DNA from: Burkholderiaceae bacterium
Lineage (GTDB): Bacteria; Pseudomonadota; Gammaproteobacteria; Burkholderiales; Burkholderiaceae
DNA: 5,119 nt
Assembly (NCBI GenBank): GCA_022701965.1
Contig: JAKONL010000612.1
Coordinates: forward strand, 1-5,119
Direction of reading: 5' to 3'
In this document: positions 1-5,119 of the stretch, piece by piece
Layout of the letters: the number at the start of each line of letters is the position of its first letter
Numbering within the stretch: position 1 is the stretch's first letter
The notes under the pieces: model-generated
Told to the model about the DNA's origin: nothing
What the model saw: the letters and a program-made list of their open reading frames with translations, nothing else
Database searches by the model: none
Program-made: the position numbers and the translations under genes

Positions 1-1275
1 CCGCTGGCCGCAGCGCGCGAGGTGGATGCGCGGCTCGCCGCCGGCGCGAGCCTGCCGCTGGCCGGCGTGCCGTTCACCGTCAAGGACAACCTCTGGCTCG
101 GCGGCCGGCCGGCGACGTTCGGCTCGAGGGTTTTCGAGGACTTCGTCGCGCCACGCGACTCGTGGTGCGTGGCGCGTCTGCGTGAACTCGGCGCGGTACC
201 GCTGGGCGTCACCAACTGCTCGGAGTTCGCCTGTAAGGGCATCACCGCCACGCCGCTGCACGGCGCGACGCGCAACCCGTGGGATTCGGCACGCACGCCG
301 GGCGGGTCGTCCGGTGGCGCGGTGGCGGCGGTCGCGTCGGGCATCGGGCCGATCGCGCTGGCGACCGATGCGGGCGGCTCGGTGCGCCGGCCCGCCGCGC
401 ACACCGGGCTGGTCGGCATGAAGCCGACACTCGGCCGCGTGCCCGACCCGTGGGGCTTCGACGACCCGAACCACCTGCTGTCGGTGGTCGGGCAGATCGG
501 CCGCGACGTGGAGGACGTGGCCCTCGTGCTGGACGCGCTCACCGCCTGGGCGCCGGCCGACACGCGGTCGTCGCCGGCCTTCGCGGTGCCGGATGCGATG
601 GCATCGCTCAAGGCGCCGCTGCGGCCGATGCGTCTGGCCTGGTCGCCGCACCTCGGTTGCGGGCTGGCCATCGACGACGACGTGCGCTCGACGCTGGAAG
701 CCGCCATCGACGCGCTGCGCCGCGCCGGCTGGCACATCGTCGAAGCCGATCCGGCCTGGCCGCCGGGCGCGAGCGAGTACCCGCTGATCGCCTTGCAGCA
801 GGCCGCGCTGGCCCAGCGCTTCGGCGCGATCTGGCGTGCGACGCCAGAACGCCTGGATCCGGACATCGGCGCGCAGATCGAGCTCGGCTTCGGCGTTTCC
901 GGCATGCGGGTGATGGAGCTGATGAAGCTGCGCGAGGACTTCCACGCGAGCTTCACGCGCTTCTTCGACCGGGTCGACGGCTTCGACGCGCTGCTCTGCC
1001 CGACGAGCCCGGTCGAGGCCTGGCCGCTCGGCAGCCTCGGCCCTTCTCGGATCGGCGGAAAACCGGCCGGACCGCGCGGCCACGCGGCCTTCACGCCGAT
1101 CTTCAACTACGGCGGCGTGCCCGCGATCTCGTTGCCCTGCGGCACCGGCCGGCAGGGACTCCCGCTCGGCCTGCAGATCGCCGGGCCGCGTTTCGCCGAT
1201 GCGCGCGTGCTGCGGCTGGCGTGGCATGCGGAGCAGGTGTTGGGAGCGGGGGCGCTGTCGCCGATGATGGACTGA
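1..1275 (+). CDS. Amidase signature family hydrolase (5' end outside window)
   Basis: This is a cytoplasmic-type amidase that hydrolyses a C-N amide bond to a carboxylate and ammonia or an amine; the substrate is unknown. The frame is open from base 1 to the TGA at 1273-1275, giving 424 visible residues. Numbering from the first visible codon, the Ser-cisSer-Lys triad is complete: Lys28 in VKDN (bases 82-84), cis-Ser103 in GGSSGG (307-309) and nucleophile Ser127 in DAGGSVR (379-381). The spacings of 75 and 24 residues equal those in fatty acid amide hydrolase (K142, S217, S241). The C-terminal family pattern FNYGGVPAISLPCG...GLPLGLQIAGP is also present. Family members are usually 450-500 residues, so I infer a few tens of N-terminal residues lie upstream. 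The GTG at 22 is internal, because coding-like sequence precedes it. GatA is a possible relative, but nothing here suggests a GatCAB operon. The gene converges on the GntR regulator. Confidence 0.95.
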   Translation, partial: PLAAAREVDARLAAGASLPLAGVPFTVKDNLWLGGRPATFGSRVFEDFVAPRDSWCVARLRELGAVPLGVTNCSEFACKGITATPLHGATRNPWDSARTPGGSSGGAVAAVASGIGPIALATDAGGSVRRPAAHTGLVGMKPTLGRVPDPWGFDDPNHLLSVVGQIGRDVEDVALVLDALTAWAPADTRSSPAFAVPDAMASLKAPLRPMRLAWSPHLGCGLAIDDDVRSTLEAAIDALRRAGWHIVEADPAWPPGASEYPLIALQQAALAQRFGAIWRATPERLDPDIGAQIELGFGVSGMRVMELMKLREDFHASFTRFFDRVDGFDALLCPTSPVEAWPLGSLGPSRIGGKPAGPRGHAAFTPIFNYGGVPAISLPCGTGRQGLPLGLQIAGPRFADARVLRLAWHAEQVLGAGALSPMMD

Positions 1276-1298
1276 CGGCGCGGGGCGACGCCCGGCCG

Positions 1299-2030
1299 CT
1301 AGCCGAACAGCACTTCCGCGAGGTCCACCTCGCGCACCTCCTGTGCATCCAGGTTCAGCGCCTTCTCGATGTGCGTCAGGTGTTCGGTCATGAGCGCCGC
1401 GGCGCCTTCGGTGTCGCCGCGTTCGATGGCTTCGATGAGCAGCGCGTGTTCGTCGTTGGGACAGGCGACGGCCGTCGGCGCCTCGAAGGTCAGGATCGCC
1501 AGGCAGGTCAGCGGCGTGAGTTCGCGCATCAGCCGCGCGAGGATGCTGCTGCCCGACAGCTCGGCCAGCAGCACGTGGAAGTCGCCCGACAGCCGCACCG
1601 CCCGTCGCCGGTCGCCGCGCGCGTGCGCCTGCTGCTCGCGCTTGACCAGCGCGCGCAGCTGCCGCACGGCCGTCGGCGCCTTGCCCGCGGCGATGCGCCC
1701 GATCAGCCGCGCCACGGCGGCCGGCTCCAGCGTGCGGCGGACCGACAGCACGTCGTGCGCCTCTTCCGCGCTGGGCGTGGTGACGAAGGCGCCGCGGTTC
1801 GGGATCAGCGTGACGAGCTGCTCCACCGCCAGCCGCTGCAGCGCGCCGCGCACCTGCGTGCGGCTGACCGCGAAGAGCTCGGCCACGCGTTCCTCCGACA
1901 GCTTGGTGCCGGGCAGCAGCCGGTGCTCGACGATGGCGTCGTAGATGCTCTGGTGGATGTCCGCCCGGCTGGCCACGCTGCGCGTCGCAGGCGCGGCCTT
2001 CGCGGCGGCGGTGGATTTGGGTGGGGTCAT
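1299..2030 (-). CDS. GntR-family transcriptional regulator, FCD (FadR/VanR-like) subfamily
   Basis: A DNA-binding repressor or activator of 243 residues, the usual FCD size. The N-terminal winged helix-turn-helix is at about residues 24-84, with the typical PGTKLSEERVAELFAVSRTQVRGAL core and a wing ending in PNRGAFV. An all-helical FCD ligand domain spans about 90-225. FCD domains usually bind a metal and a carboxylic acid through an Asp and three His. Here the three His are plausible as H152 (in GDFH), H195 (in NDEH) and H217 (in MTEHL), but the residue four before H152 is Ser148 rather than Asp. The ATG at 2030 is chosen because it gives a normal length and a short low-complexity leader before the HTH. 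The frame stays open upstream to 2648, but that extension lies antisense to the racemase-like gene. No good Shine-Dalgarno is visible. It is divergent from the racemase-like gene, which it probably controls together with itself; control of the amidase is possible but only inferred. Confidence 0.95.
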   Translation of the reverse strand: MTPPKSTAAAKAAPATRSVASRADIHQSIYDAIVEHRLLPGTKLSEERVAELFAVSRTQVRGALQRLAVEQLVTLIPNRGAFVTTPSAEEAHDVLSVRRTLEPAAVARLIGRIAAGKAPTAVRQLRALVKREQQAHARGDRRRAVRLSGDFHVLLAELSGSSILARLMRELTPLTCLAILTFEAPTAVACPNDEHALLIEAIERGDTEGAAALMTEHLTHIEKALNLDAQEVREVDLAEVLFG

Positions 2031-2095
2031 CGATGGAGGCGGTTGCAAGAGTCGTGCGAGCGTCGGGTGGCTGGTGCCTCCGACGGTATCGAGGA

Positions 2096-2125
2096 TGGAT
2101 ACAAACGAGGGACGGATCGTATCCA
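2096..2125. promoter_or_regulatory. Candidate operator: TGGATAC-N16-GTATCCA inverted repeat
   Basis: A perfect 7-base inverted repeat, TGGATAC (2096-2102) and GTATCCA (2119-2125), with half-site centres 23 bases apart, about two helical turns. A third half-site, GTATC at 2086-2090, makes a second dyad with GATAC at 2098-2102 (7-base spacer). GGATCG (2114-2119) with CGATCC (2132-2137) makes a third. Placement in the region between an FCD regulator and its divergent neighbour is where such regulators normally bind. Assignment to this regulator is inference. Confidence 0.4.
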
Positions 2126-2137
2126 CATCGCCGATCC

Positions 2138-2152
2138 TGGCACGCTTCTGGC
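2138..2152 (+). promoter_or_regulatory. Possible sigma-54 (-24/-12) promoter of the racemase-like gene
   Basis: TGGCACG is followed by four bases and TGGC. This matches the consensus TGGCACG-N4-TTGC except for one base in the -12 box, and keeps the required GG-N10-GC spacing (GG at 2139-2140, GC at 2151-2152). A start about 12 bases downstream of the GC would give a leader of roughly 26 bases that includes the Shine-Dalgarno. No enhancer-binding activator gene is in the window, and a chance match in GC-rich DNA is quite possible. Confidence 0.25.
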
Positions 2153-2180
2153 GTCTTCGATCCCTTTGCCCACGCCTCCA

Positions 2181-2185
2181 AAGGA
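2181..2185 (+). promoter_or_regulatory. Ribosome binding site fixing the start of the racemase-like gene
   Basis: AAGGA lies 4 bases before the ATG at 2190. The reading frame is open far upstream (back to 279, antisense to the regulator), so this site and the family's typical N-terminus (short leader, then LGMLTPSSNT) decide the start. Confidence 0.7.
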
Positions 2186-2189
2186 AACC

Positions 2190-2924
2190 ATGCCGGACCG
2201 CAAGCTGCTCGGAATGCTCACGCCCTCGTCCAACACCGTCCTCGAACCCGTCACCGCCGCGATGCTCGCCGGTCTGCCCGAGGTCAGCGCGCATTTCGGG
2301 CGCTTTCGCGTCACCGAGATCGCGCTGTCGTCGGGCGCGCTGGCGCAGTTCGAGAATCGCGAGATCCTCGCCGCGGCCGAGCTGCTCTCGCATGCGCGCT
2401 GCCAGGTGATCGGCTGGAACGGGACGTCGTCGGGCTGGCTGGGGTTCGAGTCGGATCGCGCGCTGTGCACGGCCATCGAGCGCAGCACCGGCGCGCTGGC
2501 CTGCACGTCCGTGCTGGCGCTCAACGAGATACTGAAGGAGACGGGGGTCCGGCGGCTCGGTCTGGTGTCGCCCTACCGGGACGACGTGCAGGAAGCCATC
2601 GTGCACAACTACGAGCGCGACGGTATCGACTGCTCGGCCGAGCGTCATCTCGGGCTCCAGGACAACTTCTCGTTCTCGCAGGTGACCGAGGAGGAGATCC
2701 GCGAGATGGTGCGCGAGGTGATGTCGGGCCCCGAGCCAACGCGGCCCGAGGCGGTCGCCATCTATTGCACCAACCTGCGCGGCGCGCCGATGGCCGCGGC
2801 GCTCGAGGCGGAGTTCGGCGTGCCGGTCTACGACACGATCGCCACGGTGGTCTGGAAATCGCTGCGCCTGGCGGGCGTCGACACGCGCCGCCTGGCGCGG
2901 TGGGGCAGCCTCTTCGCGCGCTGA
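2190..2924 (+). CDS. Asp/Glu racemase / maleate isomerase superfamily enzyme with an arylmalonate-decarboxylase-like active site
   Basis: A 244-residue cytoplasmic enzyme, close to the usual length of maleate cis-trans isomerases and arylmalonate decarboxylase (AMDase). Visible motifs are TPSSNT (11-16, the N-lobe substrate loop of the maleate isomerase type), WNGTSSG (76-82), GVRRLGLVSPYRDDV (119-133) and IYCTN (191-195). Two-cysteine members have a Cys at the position of Gly78, so the first catalytic Cys is absent while Cys193 is kept. That arrangement, plus Thr79-Ser80 and Tyr129, matches AMDase (G74, T75, S76, Y126, C188), aligned from memory. It lacks AMDase's N-terminal PPAA motif and the Gly-Gly after the Cys, so it is not a plain AMDase. 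A one-base isomerase, racemase or decarboxylase on a small carboxylate is plausible; the exact reaction is unknown. It is divergent from the GntR regulator, its probable controller. The usual database label would be aspartate/glutamate racemase or maleate isomerase family protein. Confidence 0.93.
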   Translation: MPDRKLLGMLTPSSNTVLEPVTAAMLAGLPEVSAHFGRFRVTEIALSSGALAQFENREILAAAELLSHARCQVIGWNGTSSGWLGFESDRALCTAIERSTGALACTSVLALNEILKETGVRRLGLVSPYRDDVQEAIVHNYERDGIDCSAERHLGLQDNFSFSQVTEEEIREMVREVMSGPEPTRPEAVAIYCTNLRGAPMAAALEAEFGVPVYDTIATVVWKSLRLAGVDTRRLARWGSLFAR

Positions 2925-2940
2925 CCCGAAGGCAGCCCGC

Positions 2941-4008
2941 TCAGGCCGGCACGGCGTCCTGCACGGTCGCCATGTCGACCACGAAGCGGTACTTCACGTC
3001 GCTCTTCAGCATGCGTTCGTAGGCGTCGTTGATGGCCGACATCGGGATCGCCTCGATGTCCGAGACGATGCCGTGCTCGGCGCAGAAGTCGAGCATCTCC
3101 TGCGTCTCGGCGATGCCGCCGATCAGCGAGCCGGCCAGGCGGCGGCGCTTGAAGATCAGCCCGAACACGTTGGGCGACGGATGCGGCGTGCCGGGCGCGC
3201 CGACCAGCGTCATGGTGCCGTCGAGCTTGAGCAGCGCGAGGAACGGGTCGAGGCTGTGCGGCGCGGCGACGGTGTTGAGGATGAAGTCGAAGCTGTTGCC
3301 GTGGGCCTTCATCTGTTCCTCGTCCTTCGAGACGACGACTTCCTTCGCGCCCAGGCGCAGCGCGTCCTGCGTCTTGCCGGGCGAGGTGGTGAAGAGCACC
3401 ACGTGCGCGCCCATGGCGGCGGCGATCTTCACGCCCATGTGGCCCAGGCCGCCGAGCCCGACGATGCCGACCTTCATGCCCGGACCGACCTTCCACTGGC
3501 GCAGCGGCGAGTAGGTGGTGATGCCCGCGCACAGCAGCGGCGCGACGGCGGCCAGGTCCTCCTCGGCGTGGGACACCTTGAGCACGAACTTCTCGTGCAC
3601 CACGATGTGGTCCGAGTAGCCGCCGAGCGTGTTGGCGCGCGAGACCTGCTCGGGGCTGTCGTAGGTTCCGGTGAAGCCGTTGTCGCAGTACTGCTCCAGG
3701 CCTTCGGCGCAATGCTGGCAGTGCTGGCAGCTGTCGACCATGCAGCCGACGCCGACGAGGTCGCCGGCCTTGAACTTCGACACGCCGTCGCCGACCGAGA
3801 CCACGCGCCCGACGATCTCGTGGCCGGGCACGCACGGGTAGGTGGCCGGGCCCCATTCGCTGCGCGCGGTGTGCAGGTCGGAGTGGCAGACGCCGCAATG
3901 CAGGATGTCGATGGCGACGTCGCGCGCGGTGGGCGCGCGGCGCTCGAACGTGAACGGCGCGAGCGGCGTGGTGGCGGATCGGGCGGCGTAGGCGTGCGTG
4001 ACTGTCAT
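2941..4008 (-). CDS. yahK: Zinc-dependent alcohol dehydrogenase / NADPH-dependent aldehyde reductase, YahK type
   Basis: A 355-residue medium-chain dehydrogenase/reductase of the cinnamyl-alcohol-dehydrogenase group, very similar along its whole length to E. coli YahK as I remember it. It should reduce a range of aldehydes to alcohols in the cytoplasm. The catalytic zinc ligands are Cys41 (GVCHSDLH), His63 (PGHE) and Cys160 (APLLCAG). The structural zinc uses Cys94, Cys97, Cys100 and Cys108. The Rossmann loop GLGGLGH is at 184-190, and the TTSPGK stretch after the second strand (207-212) resembles NADPH-preferring relatives. The ATG at 4008 is supported by AGAGGGA at 4016-4022, 7 bases upstream. 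All catalytic residues are intact. It converges on the racemase-like gene and is divergent from the MFS transporter, so co-regulation with the transporter is more likely than with the left-hand genes. The symbol is given by similarity only; the physiological substrate is not shown. Confidence 0.96.
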   Translation of the reverse strand: MTVTHAYAARSATTPLAPFTFERRAPTARDVAIDILHCGVCHSDLHTARSEWGPATYPCVPGHEIVGRVVSVGDGVSKFKAGDLVGVGCMVDSCQHCQHCAEGLEQYCDNGFTGTYDSPEQVSRANTLGGYSDHIVVHEKFVLKVSHAEEDLAAVAPLLCAGITTYSPLRQWKVGPGMKVGIVGLGGLGHMGVKIAAAMGAHVVLFTTSPGKTQDALRLGAKEVVVSKDEEQMKAHGNSFDFILNTVAAPHSLDPFLALLKLDGTMTLVGAPGTPHPSPNVFGLIFKRRRLAGSLIGGIAETQEMLDFCAEHGIVSDIEAIPMSAINDAYERMLKSDVKYRFVVDMATVQDAVPA

Positions 4009-4123
4009 TGGAGATTCCCTCTTGGTTTTTCGACGTGCGCGACCTTACGCGTTTTCCGAAGAACCGTGCACCGGCGGGTCGGCGACGTGCGTGCTAAGGT
4101 CGTCCGCCCACCGAAAGCACCCC
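4009..4123. promoter_or_regulatory. Divergent promoter region between aldehyde reductase and MFS transporter
   Basis: These 115 bases hold the promoters of both divergent genes. The 9-mer CGACGTGCG occurs twice in the same direction (4031-4039 and 4083-4091). Each copy is closely followed by one arm of an exact 8-base inverted repeat, CGACCTTA (4040-4047) and TAAGGTCG (4095-4102). Read toward each gene, TAAGGTCG lies 31 bases before the reductase ATG and 21 bases before the transporter GTG. TAAGGT could therefore be a -10-like element for both, but no good -35 box is visible, so a regulator site is an equal alternative. Confidence 0.5.
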
Positions 4124-5119
4124 GTGCCCCTGCCAGACGCTCCCCTCCGCAGTTCCTCGAAGACCTCGCACGAGGTATCGCCACCGGGACTCTCGCCGGC
4201 GCTCACGTTGCTGTTCGCCGTCGCCTGCGGGCTGTGCGTGGCCAACATCTATTTCGCGCAGCCGCTGATCGGCCCGATCGCCGAGACCTTGCAGCTGCAC
4301 GCCGGCCTCGCCGGGCTGATCATGACGCTCACGCAACTGGGCTACGGCGCCGGGCTGCTGCTGCTGGTGCCGCTGGCCGACGTGGTGGAGAACCGCCGGC
4401 TGGTCGTGATCGCGATGGGCGGGGCGGTGGTGGGGCTGGTCGGGGTGGCGGTGTCGAACTCGGCCGCGACCTTCCTGCTCGCATCGTTCGTCGTGGGTCT
4501 CTGCGCGGTCGCGGCCCAGGTGCTGGTGCCCTTCGCGTCGCATCTCGCGCCGGATGCCATGCGCGGCAAGGTGGTCGGCAACATCATGTCCGGGCTCGTC
4601 GCCGGCATCATGCTGGCGCGGCCGTTCTCCAGTCTCGTGGCGGCGGCGTTCGGCTGGCGCGCGGTGTTCGCGATCTCGGCGGTGCTCATGGCGGGGCTGA
4701 TCGCCGTGCTGTGGCGAGCGCTGCCCGAGCGCCGGCCGCACGGCTCGATCGGCTATGCGCGCACGATGGCGTCGCTGCCCGGCATCGCGCTGCGCACGCG
4801 GCTGCTGCAGCGTCGCGGCTTCTACCAGGGAATGATGTTCGCGGGCTTCCAGGCGTTCTGGACGGCGGTGCCGCTGCTGCTGGTGCACGAGTTCGGCATG
4901 GGGCAGGGCGGCATCGCGCTGTTCGCGCTGGCCGGTGCCGCCGGTGCGCTGACCGCGCCGTGGGCCGGACGACTGGCCGACCGCGGCCTCTCGCGGACCG
5001 CGACCGGCGTCGCGCTCGCCGTCGGCGTCGTCTCGTTCGCGCTGGGTGCGGTGTCGGTGCACTTCCATTCGCTGGCCGGTCTCGTGATCTCGGCGCTGCT
5101 GCTCGACGGCGCGGTGCAG
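4124..5119 (+). CDS. MFS transporter, efflux type (3' end outside window)
   Basis: An inner-membrane secondary transporter of the major facilitator superfamily, resembling the proton-driven drug/sugar efflux (AraJ/YnfM-like) group; the substrate is unknown. There are 332 visible residues without a stop up to the window edge; about 400 is usual, so roughly the last two to three helices are missing. Predicted helices are at about 26-44, 62-84, 93-110, 116-137, 150-172, 178-197, a cytoplasmic loop 198-232, then 234-254, 262-280, 294-311 and one beginning near 316. Degenerate motif A copies lie after helix 2 (PLADVVENRR, 83-92) and helix 8 (GRLADRGLSR, 282-291), as expected for the two-fold MFS repeat. 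The GTG at 4124 is chosen because it leaves a short polar leader before helix 1. A GTG at 4091 is the alternative. The Shine-Dalgarno is weak, with only GAAAG at 4113-4117. It is divergent from the aldehyde reductase. Confidence 0.92.
   Translation, partial: MPLPDAPLRSSSKTSHEVSPPGLSPALTLLFAVACGLCVANIYFAQPLIGPIAETLQLHAGLAGLIMTLTQLGYGAGLLLLVPLADVVENRRLVVIAMGGAVVGLVGVAVSNSAATFLLASFVVGLCAVAAQVLVPFASHLAPDAMRGKVVGNIMSGLVAGIMLARPFSSLVAAAFGWRAVFAISAVLMAGLIAVLWRALPERRPHGSIGYARTMASLPGIALRTRLLQRRGFYQGMMFAGFQAFWTAVPLLLVHEFGMGQGGIALFALAGAAGALTAPWAGRLADRGLSRTATGVALAVGVVSFALGAVSVHFHSLAGLVISALLLDGAVQ

Larger units (their letters stand above)
2031..2189. promoter_or_regulatory. Divergent control region between GntR regulator and racemase-like gene
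   Basis: These 159 bases separate the start codons of two divergently transcribed genes, so they should hold both promoters and the regulator's operator. They contain several nested inverted repeats built on GTATC/GGATC words at 2086-2137, a sigma-54-like element at 2138-2152, and a Shine-Dalgarno for the right-hand gene. I could not find a convincing sigma-70 -35/-10 pair on either strand. Confidence 0.7.

Noticed and set aside
1..1275. Amidase as GatA of the Glu-tRNA(Gln) amidotransferase
   Set aside because: The triad is shared by the whole family; there is no gatC or gatB in view and the neighbour is a catabolic-type regulator, so a general amidase is the safer call, though the upstream side is not visible.
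1276..1298. GC-rich hairpin (GGGC-GAC-GCCC at 1283-1293) between the convergent amidase and GntR stops, possibly a bidirectional terminator
   Set aside because: The stem is only 4 bases around a 3-base loop and has no T-tract on either side; such short palindromes are common at this GC content.
279..2189. Long open frame in the same frame as the racemase-like gene, extending it upstream to about 880 residues
   Set aside because: It runs through the amidase in another frame and antisense to the GntR regulator, its translation is low-complexity Arg/Ala-rich, and the true start at 2190 has a Shine-Dalgarno and a family-typical N-terminus.
2031..2648. N-terminal extension of the GntR regulator to 449 residues
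   Set aside because: The extension is antisense to the racemase-like gene, resembles no domain, and would make the protein far longer than any FCD regulator; ATG 2030 gives the normal 243 residues.
2925..2940. 16-base convergent gap between the racemase-like gene and the aldehyde reductase, checked for a terminator
   Set aside because: No stem-loop or T-run is visible in it.
2828..3898. 356-residue minus-strand open frame overlapping the aldehyde reductase
   Set aside because: It is an Arg-rich out-of-frame shadow; the 2941-4008 frame carries all zinc and cofactor motifs.
4094..5068. 324-residue open frame on the minus strand
   Set aside because: It is a GC-rich shadow antisense to the MFS transporter, very rich in Arg, His, Gln and Glu with no recognisable domain; the + frame shows clear transmembrane helices and MFS motifs.

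Overview
The window is about 5.1 kb of uniformly GC-rich, densely coding bacterial DNA. Codon use, protein sequence style and gene content suggest a betaproteobacterium of the Burkholderiales, probably a Comamonadaceae/Variovorax-like chromosome. That placement is an inference; no rRNA or other phylogenetic marker is present. No tRNA, CRISPR array, insertion sequence or other mobile element was seen. No stretch longer than about 160 bases lacks a gene.

Layout from left to right: (1) the 3' part of an amidase-signature hydrolase (+), cut by the left edge; (2) a GntR-family, FCD-type regulator (-), converging on the amidase with a 23-base gap; (3) a 159-base divergent control region with nested inverted repeats and a sigma-54-like promoter match; (4) an Asp/Glu racemase / maleate isomerase superfamily enzyme (+); (5) a YahK-type zinc-dependent, probably NADPH-dependent aldehyde reductase (-), converging on the racemase-like gene with a 16-base gap; (6) a 115-base divergent region with short repeats; (7) the 5' part of a major facilitator superfamily (MFS) efflux-type transporter (+), which starts with GTG and runs off the right edge.

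The left half reads as a small catabolic module: an amide hydrolase, an FCD regulator of the kind that usually senses a carboxylic acid, and a racemase/isomerase/decarboxylase-fold enzyme divergent from the regulator. The likely logic is that the regulator represses itself and the racemase-like gene until a carboxylate metabolite appears. The substrate cannot be read from the sequence. The right half is a separate divergent pair, an aldehyde reductase and an exporter, resembling a detoxification or stress pair.

The point most worth following is the active site of the racemase-like protein. It has glycine where two-cysteine racemases and maleate isomerases have the first catalytic cysteine, keeps the second cysteine, and keeps the Thr-Ser and Tyr positions used by arylmalonate decarboxylase. 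No wholly new multi-gene system is evident; the rest is ordinary metabolic DNA.
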